A stretch of 32,115 nucleotides of DNA, from NCBI GenBank assembly GCA_009692345.1, contig SHZI01000021.1, positions 1 through 32,115 of the forward strand, given 5' to 3'. Numbering within the stretch: position 1 is the first letter of the stretch; each line of letters starts with the position of its first letter. A program made the position numbers and the translations under genes. Shown here piece by piece: positions 16,978 to 23,790 of the stretch. The notes below the pieces were generated by a model that worked only from the letters and a program-made list of their open reading frames with translations, made no database searches and was not told the DNA's origin. This stretch comes from Gammaproteobacteria bacterium. GTDB taxonomy: Bacteria; Pseudomonadota; Gammaproteobacteria; Steroidobacterales; GCA-2729495.

Positions 16978-17034
16978 GGGCTATCCCAGTGAGCGAAAAA
17001 CCCCGCTAGGGTATCACGCAGGCCACTAGCGGCC
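16978..17034 (-). other. Spacer where lepA would be expected
   Basis: These 57 bases separate the glutaredoxin stop from lepB. On the minus strand they contain AGGCCGCTAGTGGCCT-like pairing just after the stop and a short CCC-TAGC-GGG stem followed by GTTTTT, which may be a weak terminator or a remnant. No trace of lepA coding sequence is visible. Confidence 0.35.
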
Positions 17035-17274
17035 TCAGGGGAGCGCAGGAAGGCACGCGAGAAGTGCGTCACGGTCCAGGCGGGCAACGCTGATCTCACG
17101 CCCCTCGGCGCACAAGACTGGCACCCGCTGCCCGTAGGCCAATCGCCAGTCCTCCCGACTGTCCGTATCAAGGACGCGAATCGTCGCCCGGTCCCGGCAC
17201 AGGGGGACCAGTTCTTCCAGCATCAGTTCGCAGAGATGACAGCCACGACGGCTGTAAACAACCAGTTCCAACAC
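17035..17274 (-). CDS. Glutaredoxin-like (DUF836) thiol protein
   Basis: A 79-residue thioredoxin-fold protein. VYSRRGCHLCE supplies a CxxC pair at C12 and C15, and RVPVLCAEGREI carries the cis-Pro typical of glutaredoxins. It starts at GTG 17274, 4 bases after the upstream rpoE-rseB fusion ends, and so is almost certainly co-transcribed with it. In related gene orders a protein of this kind sits between the periplasmic protease gene (mucD/degP) and lepA; here both of those flanks are missing. Its substrate is unknown. Confidence 0.88.
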   Translation of the reverse strand: MLELVVYSRRGCHLCELMLEELVPLCRDRATIRVLDTDSREDWRLAYGQRVPVLCAEGREISVARLDRDALLACLPALP

Positions 17275-17278
17275 CGGA

Positions 17279-18034
17279 CTAGGGCCCGGTCGGACCAGTC
17301 GGCCGGATGGCCCGGGCGATGGCCTTGACGGTGCTCAAGGGGACCTCGCCCACGGCCGTGAGCATATAGACGCCCAGGTCGGTGGTGTAAGCGTTCGCAG
17401 CGCCCATCCGCGACGGCCCTTCGCCCCGCTCTGCTGCCGCAACCCCAGGCTCGACGAATACGGACACGCCCGCAACGCCGTCGGAGTACACCAGTTGCTT
17501 CAGGGCATCCGGGTCTTCCTCGGCCTGTTCAGACCGTACCGCTCTGAGACTGAAGCCGGGAGGGAGAACCGCAGCACGCCAGTTCCCCTGCTTCTCCGGT
17601 GGCGAGGGGCCTGACCCGGAAGCCGCCGGGGGACGCTCGACGGTCTGGCGTAACTCTTCCTGCATGGCCAGCCCCTCGGGCCCGTCCTCCTCCCGGAGGT
17701 GGGGATTACGCTCAGCACTGTCCGGATCCTGAGAATCAAGCTCGTACTCGACCGGCTTCCGCTGCATCGCAACCAGGTGGTTCTTCGCCGTGTTGATGGC
17801 GATCCGGTAAAGCCACGTGTAGAACGCGCTCTCGCCGCGAAACGCCGGCAGGGCCCGGTAGGCCTTTACAAAAGCCTCCTGGGAAACATCGAGAGCTTCG
17901 GTCTGGTCCCGCACGTAGCGCATGATGAGCTTCAGGATCTTTTGCTGATACTTGAGCACCAGCAGATCGAAAGCGCGCCGATCACCTTTCCGGGCTCGCT
18001 CTACGAGAAGCTGATCGCCGTCTGTCACTGCCAT
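17279..18034 (-). CDS. In-frame fusion: RpoE (AlgU) sigma factor N-part joined to RseB (MucB) C-terminal domain
   Basis: A 251-residue uninterrupted frame. Residues 1-133 are an ordinary envelope-stress sigma factor: DQLLVERARKGDRRAFDLLV, the region 2 core KYQQKILKLIMRYVRD and DVSQEAFVKAYRALPAFRGE, the region 2.4 YTWLYRIAINTAKNHLVA, and the linker up to EELRQTVE. There the sigma sequence stops. From residue 134 the protein is the C-terminal domain of the regulator RseB/MucB: NWRAAVLPPGFSLRAV, LVYSDGVAGVSVFVEP and TAVGEVPLSTVKAIARAI. Missing are sigma region 4 (the -35 reader and RseA contact), all of RseA, and the signal peptide and N-terminal domain of RseB. The junction codon is near 17636. 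As written, the RseB part would stay in the cytoplasm. ATG 18034 with AGGA eight bases upstream is the start. It may be a real deletion, a dead gene, or an assembly collapse. Confidence 0.9.
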   Translation of the reverse strand: MAVTDGDQLLVERARKGDRRAFDLLVLKYQQKILKLIMRYVRDQTEALDVSQEAFVKAYRALPAFRGESAFYTWLYRIAINTAKNHLVAMQRKPVEYELDSQDPDSAERNPHLREEDGPEGLAMQEELRQTVERPPAASGSGPSPPEKQGNWRAAVLPPGFSLRAVRSEQAEEDPDALKQLVYSDGVAGVSVFVEPGVAAAERGEGPSRMGAANAYTTDLGVYMLTAVGEVPLSTVKAIARAIRPTGPTGP

Positions 18035-18081
18035 GCTTGCTGTCCTGGGTCGGATGGCGAGCGCTGGCAACCTTCAGGCGG

Positions 18082-18108
18082 GTAGACAGGCCTACCCCCG
18101 GAAAGTTC
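18082..18108 (-). promoter_or_regulatory. Sigma-E/AlgU-type promoter of the rpoE-rseB fusion
   Basis: On the minus strand GAACTT (18108-18103) and TCTAC (18086-18082) are separated by exactly 16 bases. This matches the sigma-E/AlgU consensus GAACTT-N16/17-TCTGA except for the last two positions of the -10 box. It ends 47 bases upstream of the start codon, the usual place for rpoE autoregulation. A small dyad, GGTAG-N6-CTACC at 18081-18096, overlaps the -10 box. Confidence 0.6.
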
Positions 18109-18207
18109 GCCCCGCATGACGCGCCTTGCCAACCAGGGCGTTGCGCCAGATGCCCCGAGCAACCTTTGCCGGGCATGGAGCGACGCAGCGCCAAGCGCCA
18201 TTCTACG

Positions 18208-18693
18208 TCAAAGGGCCTGATCGGACCTGTGGGCCGTGAGAGGCGCGGCAGGGGCAGAATCGTGCCGCAGGCGGACCTGCAGGCGGCGCCAGCCGTCCGC
18301 GGGCAGCTGATCGGAAAATACGATCACCTGACCCAGTCGTCCCGACTGGCAGCGAAACCCCAGACCGATGGCGAGCCCGGGCAAGACCCACCATCGGACC
18401 ACAGTGGCCAGCTCCAGGGTCTCCGGCTCCCCCGCCCGGCTGACGGAAAACTGCCCTGCCACCGAGAGGTTAACCCGGGCTGCATTACCCCGGTGGCCCG
18501 GCCACGCGCGCCACGCCTCCCACAGGCCACCAGCAAGGACCAGCAGGGCTGCCAGGGCTCTGGGCTGACCGGCTGGGAACCCCAGGTTGACCCCGATCAG
18601 GGCCAGCAGAGTGGCACACCCCACGAGAGCAGCGACCCGCCAGCAACCGCGGCGGTCAATGTCGAGACTGAGCAAGAAGCCGTTGGATGACAT
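18208..18693 (-). CDS. cptA: CptA/YgfX family membrane protein
   Basis: A 161-residue inner-membrane protein. Two hydrophobic segments (WRVAALVGCATLLALIGVNLGF and ALAALLVLAGGLWEAWRAW) are followed by a cytoplasmic beta-rich part ending in VIVFSDQLPADGWRRLQVRLRHD, which matches the C-terminal signature of YgfX. In E. coli ygfX is paired with sdhE (ygfY) and was described as a toxin acting on cytoskeletal proteins, though the toxin role is disputed. Here too it directly follows sdhE, overlapping it by 38 bases. The overall length is a little longer than E. coli YgfX. A 173-base spacer separates it from the rpoE-rseB fusion. Confidence 0.8.
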   Translation of the reverse strand: MSSNGFLLSLDIDRRGCWRVAALVGCATLLALIGVNLGFPAGQPRALAALLVLAGGLWEAWRAWPGHRGNAARVNLSVAGQFSVSRAGEPETLELATVVRWWVLPGLAIGLGFRCQSGRLGQVIVFSDQLPADGWRRLQVRLRHDSAPAAPLTAHRSDQAL

Positions 18694-18904
18694 CGTTGAG
18701 CACAGGATCCTCGGCGATCATGCGCCCGGCGAGCAAGTCGACAATCTCGGGATCCTGTGCAGAAAGAAGCAGCTCGAAGGCCGCCTGCACCGGTGGCTCC
18801 ACCGTCGGGAACTCGCGCTCCAGAAAGCGCACCAGCAGTACGTCCAGCTCCCGCATCCCCCGGCGGCAGCTCCAGCGCAGGCGGGCCAGACGAGTGGCGT
18901 CCAA
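18656..18904 (-). CDS. sdhE: FAD assembly factor SdhE
   Basis: An 82-residue cytosolic helical protein that promotes covalent attachment of FAD to SdhA. The signature RLRWSCRRGMRELDVLLVRFLE contains the RGxxE motif (RGMRE) needed for flavinylation. It begins at a TTG codon (18904), which aligns with the Met-Asp start of E. coli SdhE and is the only workable start; it lies 11 bases after the sdhB stop with AGG close by. The weak start may keep its dose below that of the enzyme subunits. Confidence 0.95.
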   Translation of the reverse strand: MDATRLARLRWSCRRGMRELDVLLVRFLEREFPTVEPPVQAAFELLLSAQDPEIVDLLAGRMIAEDPVLNDVIQRLLAQSRH

Positions 18905-18915
18905 AACCTGCGGGG

Positions 18916-19710
18916 CTAGAGACGACGCTCGGCGAGCAGGCGCTTCGTGGCTGCAATCGCCTTCGCCGGATTCAGATCCTTGGGACAGGCGTTCGTGCAG
19001 TTCATGATGGTATGGCAGCGATACAGCCGGAACGGATCCTCAAGATCATCAAGGCGCGACCCCGTGGCCTCATCCCGCGTATCAACCAGCCAACGGTAGG
19101 CAGCCAGCAGCGCTGCGGGACCCAGGTACCGGTCACTGTTCCACCAGTAGCTCGGGCAACTGGTCGAGCAGCAGGCGCAGAGAATGCACGCAGACGGGCT
19201 GTTGATCAGCTCCTGATCTTCCTTGGACTGGAGACGCTCCCGGTCTGGCGGCGGGGGTGGAGTCCGGGTCTGCAGCCAGGGCTTGATCGACGCGTACTGG
19301 GCGTAGAAGTTGGTGAGGTCCGGAACCAGATCCTTGACTACCGGCAGGTGCGGCAGCGGATAAATCTTCACGTCCCCCTGGATATCCGCGACAGCCTGGG
19401 TGCAGGCCAGCGTATTCACCCCGTCGATATTCATCGCACAGGACCCGCAGATTCCTTCGCGACAGGAACGGCGAAACGTCAGTGTCGAATCGATCTCGTT
19501 CTTGATCTTGATCAGGACATCCAGAACCATCGGGCCGCAGCGACCGGTGTCCACGGAATACGTATCGAGCCGGGGATTCTCGCCGGTTTCGGGGTCGTAC
19601 CGGTAAATCCGGAAGTGCCGAACCTTGCCCGGCGCAGAGACATTGCCCGGGGCATCGTGGGTCTTGCCCTTGGCTACGCGGGACTTGGCGGGGAGGCGAA
19701 ATTCAGCCAT
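18916..19710 (-). CDS. sdhB: Succinate dehydrogenase iron-sulfur subunit
   Basis: A 264-residue subunit carrying three Fe-S clusters between SdhA flavin and the quinone site. The [2Fe-2S] ligands are in [21 protein letters not shown]; the [4Fe-4S] and [3Fe-4S] ligands are in [16 protein letters not shown] and [17 protein letters not shown]. An N-terminal extension of about 25 residues ([20 protein letters not shown]) precedes the usual [13 protein letters not shown] start. It is 25 bases downstream of sdhA. Confidence 0.97.
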   Translation of the reverse strand: MAEFRLPAKSRVAKGKTHDAPGNVSAPGKVRHFRIYRYDPETGENPRLDTYSVDTGRCGPMVLDVLIKIKNEIDSTLTFRRSCREGICGSCAMNIDGVNTLACTQAVADIQGDVKIYPLPHLPVVKDLVPDLTNFYAQYASIKPWLQTRTPPPPPDRERLQSKEDQELINSPSACILCACCSTSCPSYWWNSDRYLGPAALLAAYRWLVDTRDEATGSRLDDLEDPFRLYRCHTIMNCTNACPKDLNPAKAIAATKRLLAERRL

Positions 19711-19735
19711 GGCTAACTTGAACGCTCCTTTGGCG

Positions 19736-21523
19736 CTAGTACGTTCGCGCCTTCGGCGCGATCGTCTCTACATCGTCGGTAAGGGTCTGCAATTTGACCG
19801 GTCGGAAATCGAGGCGAACCTGCCCCGAGGCATCAATCCAGGCCAGCGTGTGCTTTAGCCACTGCTCATCGTCCCGGGCGGGAAAATCCTCCCGGGCATG
19901 GGCTCCCCGGCTCTCATGGCGGCGAGCAGCCCCGGTGATGGTAACCATGGCCTGGGCAAGCAGGTTATCGAGTTCCAGTGTTTCCATGAGATCTGTATTC
20001 CAGATCAGACTACGATCCATGACCCGGACGTCGCTGAAGGAGGCGTAGCACTGACGCAGCGCCTCGATGCCGGTCCCCAGGGAGTCACCCGTACGGAATA
20101 CGGCGGCGTGCGCCTGCATGATCCGCTGCATCTCAAGCCGGATCTCAGCGGTGCCCCGCGTGCCCTTCGCGTTACGCAACCGGTCCAGACGCGTGACGGC
20201 CAGGTCGGAGGATTCCGGCCTGAGGGCCTTCTGACGAGTGCCAGCGACTAGCGTTGCGGCGCACCGCTGGGCGGCAGACCGACCAAAGACCACCAGGTCG
20301 AGGAGTGAGTTGGACCCGAGGCGATTGGCGCCGTGGACGGACACGCAGGCAGCCTCGCCGATGGCCATCAGGCCTGGCACCAGAGTTTCGGGGTTGCCAT
20401 TCTTCAGCGTGACAACCTCGCCATGCACGTTGGCAGGAACTCCGCCCATGTTGTAGTGGACGGTCGGCAGCACAGGAATCGGCTCCCGCGTGACATCTAT
20501 GCCCGCAAAAATACGCGCAGTCTCGGCAATCCCCGGCAACCGCTCGTGGATGACGCCGGGGCCAAGGTGCTCGAGATGGAGAAATATGTGGTCCTTGTCA
20601 GGACCGACGCCACGGCCTTCCCTGATCTCGATGGTCATGGCGCGACTGACCACATCCCGGGACGCCAGGTCCTTGGCGTTTGGCGCATACCGCTCCATGA
20701 ACCGGTCACCGGCCGAATTGGTCAGGTAGCCACCCTCGCCGCGAGCCCCCTCCGTAATGAGACACCCTGAACCATAGATGCCCGTCGGATGGAACTGGAC
20801 GAACTCCATGTCCTGCAGCGGTAGTCCGGCCCGGAGAGCCATGGCACTGCCATCGCCAGTGCAGGTATGGGCTGAGGTGCAGGAGAAGTAGGCGCGGCCA
20901 TAGCCGCCAGTGGCGAGAATGGTGCGCTGGGCACGAAACCGGTGCAGCTGGCCTGTTGCCATCTCCAGAGCTACCACGCCCCTGCACTCGCCATCCTCCA
21001 TCAGCAGGTCAATGGCAAAGAACTCGATGAAGAAATTCGCCTGGTGCTTCAGAGACTGCTGATAAAGCGTATGCAGTATTGCATGGCCAGTGCGATCCGC
21101 CGCCGCACACGTGCGCTGCGCGGTGCCCTTGCCGAAATCGGTCGTCATGCCACCAAAGGGCCGCTGATAGATCTTGCCGTCTTCCGTGCGGGAGAACGGG
21201 ACACCATAGTGCTCGAGCTCCACCACAGCAGCCGGGGCCTCCTTGCACATGTACTCAATCGCATCCTGGTCTCCGAGCCAGTCGGAGCCCTTGACCGTGT
21301 CGTACATGTGCCAGCGCCAGTCGTCTTGCCCCATGTTGCCCAGGGCCGCACTGATGCCGCCCTGGGCAGCCACGGTGTGACTGCGCGTCGGAAAAACCTT
21401 GGTCAGACAGGCAGTGGACAAGCCCGCCTCGGACAGCCCTACCGTCGCGCGGAGCCCTGCCCCTCCTGCGCCAACAACGACTACATCGTAGGTGTGATCA
21501 ATGAAGGTGTAGGACGGGGTCAT
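19736..21523 (-). CDS. sdhA: Succinate dehydrogenase flavoprotein subunit
   Basis: A 595-residue catalytic subunit oxidising succinate to fumarate on the cytoplasmic face. [14 protein letters not shown] binds [20 protein letters not shown] holds the histidine (H49) that carries covalent [26 protein letters not shown] and [20 protein letters not shown] are active-site and FAD blocks. ATG 21523 overlaps the sdhD stop (ATGA) and gives the normal N-terminus; longer starts run back into sdhD. It depends on SdhE, and probably on the SDHAF4-like protein, both encoded in the same operon. Confidence 0.98.
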   Translation of the reverse strand: MTPSYTFIDHTYDVVVVGAGGAGLRATVGLSEAGLSTACLTKVFPTRSHTVAAQGGISAALGNMGQDDWRWHMYDTVKGSDWLGDQDAIEYMCKEAPAAVVELEHYGVPFSRTEDGKIYQRPFGGMTTDFGKGTAQRTCAAADRTGHAILHTLYQQSLKHQANFFIEFFAIDLLMEDGECRGVVALEMATGQLHRFRAQRTILATGGYGRAYFSCTSAHTCTGDGSAMALRAGLPLQDMEFVQFHPTGIYGSGCLITEGARGEGGYLTNSAGDRFMERYAPNAKDLASRDVVSRAMTIEIREGRGVGPDKDHIFLHLEHLGPGVIHERLPGIAETARIFAGIDVTREPIPVLPTVHYNMGGVPANVHGEVVTLKNGNPETLVPGLMAIGEAACVSVHGANRLGSNSLLDLVVFGRSAAQRCAATLVAGTRQKALRPESSDLAVTRLDRLRNAKGTRGTAEIRLEMQRIMQAHAAVFRTGDSLGTGIEALRQCYASFSDVRVMDRSLIWNTDLMETLELDNLLAQAMVTITGAARRHESRGAHAREDFPARDDEQWLKHTLAWIDASGQVRLDFRPVKLQTLTDDVETIAPKARTY

Positions 21524-21906
21524 AGCGGCGCTCTGGTAGCAATCAGAAACACGGCAAGAATCCCAGCCACGGCCAGAGCGATGTGCGCCAGGCGCAGGAT
21601 GATGAGCGTCAGCGTCCGCTGCAGCGGGGCGTGAACGTAATCCTCGACGACAACCTGTGTACCGAGGCTGGAGTGGTACACCAGGGCGATAACCAGAAGC
21701 ACGAGCAGCACCGCGTGGAGTGGAGCCGCAACCCAGGCTGTGACCGCATAGAAATCCAGCGTGGGAAATGCCAGCAACGACACGGCAAACCATAGCGTAA
21801 GCGGGACCAGGGCGATCGCGGAGAGGCGCTGGCCAAGCCAGTGCTCGGTGCCGGTACCGGATGAGCCGAGTCCGAGTACCCGGCCGAGTGGGGATTTAAG
21901 GCTCAT
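21520..21906 (-). CDS. sdhD: Succinate dehydrogenase membrane anchor subunit
   Basis: A 128-residue protein with three membrane helices. [19 protein letters not shown] opens it, and the heme/quinone segment is [18 protein letters not shown], with His and the DY pair as in other SdhD proteins. It overlaps sdhC and sdhA at both ends through ATGA junctions. Confidence 0.95.
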   Translation of the reverse strand: MSLKSPLGRVLGLGSSGTGTEHWLGQRLSAIALVPLTLWFAVSLLAFPTLDFYAVTAWVAAPLHAVLLVLLVIALVYHSSLGTQVVVEDYVHAPLQRTLTLIILRLAHIALAVAGILAVFLIATRAPL

Positions 21907-22343
21907 TCCAGCATCCCGGTGAGGGCCAGGACCCAGAAAATGACCGTCAGCAGACTGGCGGCTGCGACCACCGCAAGACCAGACCTGCGGGCCACCTCCT
22001 TCTCAAAGCCGTAGCCCGCGTCCCACCCGAGATGCCGAAGACCGTTACACAGGTGGTAAAAAAAACAGAAGGTCCAGCCGACAAGAAATACCTGGCCCGG
22101 AAGACTGCTCAGCACCCAGTTGGCCGCCGCATAGGCGGCCTGACCAGATGCCAGTGCGAGCAGCCAACCACCCAGTGCCAGGCCGCCAAGAGCCAAAGCG
22201 ACGCCGGTGAGTCGATGCAGGATCGACAGCGTATTGCTGATCTGCCACCGGTAAACCTGCAGATGCGGTGACAGAGGTCGCGACGGGGGTGGCGAGACTG
22301 GCCGCGAAACTGGCCGCGAAACTGGCCGCGAAACTTGGGACAT
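21903..22343 (-). CDS. sdhC: Succinate dehydrogenase cytochrome b556 subunit
   Basis: A 146-residue subunit with three helices binding heme b and quinone. SPHLQVYRWQISNTLSILHRLTGVAL holds the quinone-site Ser and Arg, and FFYHLCNGLRHLGWDAGYGFE holds the heme His. Unlike most SdhC, the first 26 residues are a Ser-Arg-Pro repeat (SRPVSRPVSRPVSPPPSRPL), caused by a 12-base tandem repeat in the DNA. The start ATG 22343 has GGAG five bases upstream, located immediately after the stop of the SDHAF4-like gene. Confidence 0.95.
   Translation of the reverse strand: MSQVSRPVSRPVSRPVSPPPSRPLSPHLQVYRWQISNTLSILHRLTGVALALGGLALGGWLLALASGQAAYAAANWVLSSLPGQVFLVGWTFCFFYHLCNGLRHLGWDAGYGFEKEVARRSGLAVVAAASLLTVIFWVLALTGMLE
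22297..22332. repeat. 12-base tandem repeat in the 5' end of sdhC
   Basis: Three exact head-to-tail copies of ACTGGCCGCGAA, followed by a partial fourth, encode the SRPV repeat at the SdhC N-terminus. The unit is a multiple of three, so copy-number change by slippage would keep the frame. Confidence 0.9.
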
Positions 22344-22354
22344 AGGTTCTCCAC

Positions 22355-22489
22355 TCAGAAGTCGATGCAGCGGCCGCCACGCTCCCAATCCCCGAAACGA
22401 GTGGGGTCGGGGCCTGTCGGCCCCCCGATCTCCCGGGGCGGCGGGCAAGGAAGGGGAATACAGGGCTCTGGTACCGTCAGGCCAGCCAT
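22355..22489 (-). CDS. SDHAF4-family (DUF1674) succinate dehydrogenase assembly factor
   Basis: A small protein just upstream of sdhC that is easily missed. Its C-terminus EIGGPTGPDPTRFGDWERGG plus RCIDF is the DUF1674 signature and is close to the end of human SDHAF4. That mitochondrial protein binds FAD-loaded SdhA and promotes its joining to SdhB, limiting side reactions of the free flavoprotein. The stop lies 11 bases before sdhC, whose ribosome site falls in that gap, so it should be the first gene of the operon. I chose ATG 22489 (44 residues, GGTGAG upstream). In-frame GTG codons at 22504, 22534 or 22570 would lengthen it to as many as 71 residues, which is nearer the usual family size. 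Identity is firm; the start is not. Confidence 0.85.
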   Translation of the reverse strand: MAGLTVPEPCIPLPCPPPREIGGPTGPDPTRFGDWERGGRCIDF

Positions 22490-22573
22490 GGCGGAGTCGC
22501 TCACCGGGGGCTCAACGTGTCGGGATTCAGTCACCGAATTATTGTGCCAGAATGAACGCCTTATCTCCACACC

Positions 22574-22592
22574 GGGCAGCTGCTAACTGCCC
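22574..22592. promoter_or_regulatory. Inverted repeat and -10-like box upstream of ygfZ
   Basis: GGGCAG-N7-CTGCCC is followed at 22592-22597 by CATAAT, a 5/6 match to a -10 box, 17 bases before the ygfZ GTG. No good -35 box is seen. On the other strand TGGAGA-N17-CACAAT (about 22569-22541) could drive the sdh operon. Both are weak calls. Confidence 0.3.
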
Positions 22593-22614
22593 ATAATCCA
22601 AGGCTTTCCTTTCA

Positions 22615-23460
22615 GTGCTTCGCAGCGTTGTTCTGGATGATCTCCGCCTCCTCGCCGTCAGCGGACCCGATCGCGTCAGTCTCCTCCAGGGCCAGCTCAC
22701 CCAGGACGTGACCAGAGCCCGGGCAGACGGGACTGTGATGACTGGCTGGGCAGACCCCAAGGGACGCCTGCTGTTTGCCGGGCACTTCTTCACCACGATT
22801 GCCGGCGGGGAGGATGCTCTGGCCCTGCTGGTGCCGACCGATCTCGCCGAGGCAGCCCTGAAAAGAGCCCGGATGTATATCCTGCGGGCGAAGGCCGCTG
22901 CAACGCTGCTCGACACACCCGTGGTTGGCCTGCTGGGCACGCCACCCCCATCCGCCCCGGGACAACTCGTGCGCGTCCTGGGTGACGGCCAGCGGCACCT
23001 CTACCTGGCGGGTTCTGCAGAAGGCCACGGGATTGACGCCACTCCGGGGCCGCGCGCACTGTGGCAACTGGCAGACATTGCAGCGGGTATCCCGACCGTC
23101 GGCGCGACCACCAGCGGCGAGTTTGTGCCGCAGATGGTAAATCTGGATCTGCTCGACGGCATCAGCTTCACGAAGGGTTGCTACACCGGCCAGGAGATTG
23201 TAGCCAGGATGAAGTACCTCGGTCGGGTGAAGCGCCGCATGCTGCGCTTCTCGGCGGCTGGCGCCCCACCCGTTGCGGGCCAGGTTCTGTACGGGGAGCG
23301 CGGGGTCGTCGGTCAGGTCGTCAGTGCAGCCCCTGCGACTGCTGGCTGTGAGTTCCTGGCAGTGATTGTGCTGGACGACCTACCGGGCCCGTTCTTCCTC
23401 GACGAGGCCAGACACCAGCCCGTCCTGCACCTTGAACTCCCCTACGAACTCCCCCGGTAG
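22615..23460 (+). CDS. ygfZ: YgfZ/GcvT-domain folate-binding Fe-S protein
   Basis: A 281-residue tetrahydrofolate-binding protein needed for maturation or repair of certain Fe-S enzymes. The diagnostic motif KGCYTGQEIVARMKYLG is present with its essential cysteine, and the N-terminus (LLAVSGPDRVSLLQGQLTQDV) is the GcvT-like fold. It starts at GTG 22615 and is divergent from the sdh operon, the most Fe-S-rich enzyme in the window. Its stop codon lies inside a REP-like hairpin. Confidence 0.93.
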   Translation: MLRSVVLDDLRLLAVSGPDRVSLLQGQLTQDVTRARADGTVMTGWADPKGRLLFAGHFFTTIAGGEDALALLVPTDLAEAALKRARMYILRAKAAATLLDTPVVGLLGTPPPSAPGQLVRVLGDGQRHLYLAGSAEGHGIDATPGPRALWQLADIAAGIPTVGATTSGEFVPQMVNLDLLDGISFTKGCYTGQEIVARMKYLGRVKRRMLRFSAAGAPPVAGQVLYGERGVVGQVVSAAPATAGCEFLAVIVLDDLPGPFFLDEARHQPVLHLELPYELPR

Positions 23461-23480
23461 GAGCGCCTTCAGGCGCGACC
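23457..23480 (+). repeat. REP-like palindromic element (copy 1)
   Basis: A 24-base element beginning GTAGGAGCGC, with a GCGCCT-TC-AGGCGC stem at 23463-23476 and ending CGACC. It resembles the GTAGGAGCG-type REP elements of pseudomonads and xanthomonads. The TAG stop of ygfZ is part of it, and it fills nearly the whole 21-base gap between the convergent ygfZ and small-ORF stops, so it may also act as a terminator or mRNA 3' protector. Confidence 0.7.
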
Positions 23481-23481
23481 C

Positions 23482-23748
23482 CTAATGCGGCCGTGACTTC
23501 CTGAGCGCGGGATTCAGGCGATCAAGGTCCACCTTGACCTGCTCCGGCGTGCGCTCGTAGACGATTTCGCGCCCCTTGATCGAGCCTGAGTAGGCCCTGC
23601 CATTCCGCGTGGGCAACAGCTCACAACGCACGTTGTGGATCCCCGTACCAAGTACGACCTCGATCCGCTCAGGCCGCTTGCTGAGAACCACCACCTCGAT
23701 CACCTGATCGCTCTCGGTAATCCGGACCTTTATCTTTTCGTCGTCCAT
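23482..23748 (-). CDS. Small conserved-looking protein of unknown function
   Basis: I do not recognise this 88-residue protein. It is soluble and charged, without signal peptide or membrane helix, and looks mostly beta: IKVRITESDQVIEVVVLSKR, ERIEVVLGTGIHNVRCELLP, RAYSGSIKGREIVYER, then a short helical end. Its single Cys is unlikely to bind a cofactor. A strong ribosome site (GGAGGG) lies just before ATG 23748, which favours a real gene. It lies downstream of lysS on the same strand and is bracketed exactly by two inverted REP-like elements. Confidence 0.75.
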   Translation of the reverse strand: MDDEKIKVRITESDQVIEVVVLSKRPERIEVVLGTGIHNVRCELLPTRNGRAYSGSIKGREIVYERTPEQVKVDLDRLNPALRKSRPH

Positions 23749-23766
23749 GCACCCTCCGGGTGTTTG

Positions 23767-23790
23767 TGTCGCACATGAATGCGCTCCTAC
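23767..23790 (-). repeat. REP-like palindromic element (copy 2, inverted)
   Basis: Read on the minus strand it begins GTAGGAGCGC like copy 1 and is identical to it at 20 of 24 positions. The stem is GCGCAT-TC-ATGTGC (23784-23771). One C-G pair of copy 1 is an A-T pair here, a compensatory change, and another is G-U. The TAG stop of lysS is part of the element. Confidence 0.65.

Noticed and set aside
18757-19716. 319-residue plus-strand frame
   Set aside because: Shadow of sdhB and sdhE; no motif of its own.
22297-22332. CRISPR-like array
   Set aside because: The units are contiguous 12-base copies without spacers and lie inside the sdhC coding frame.
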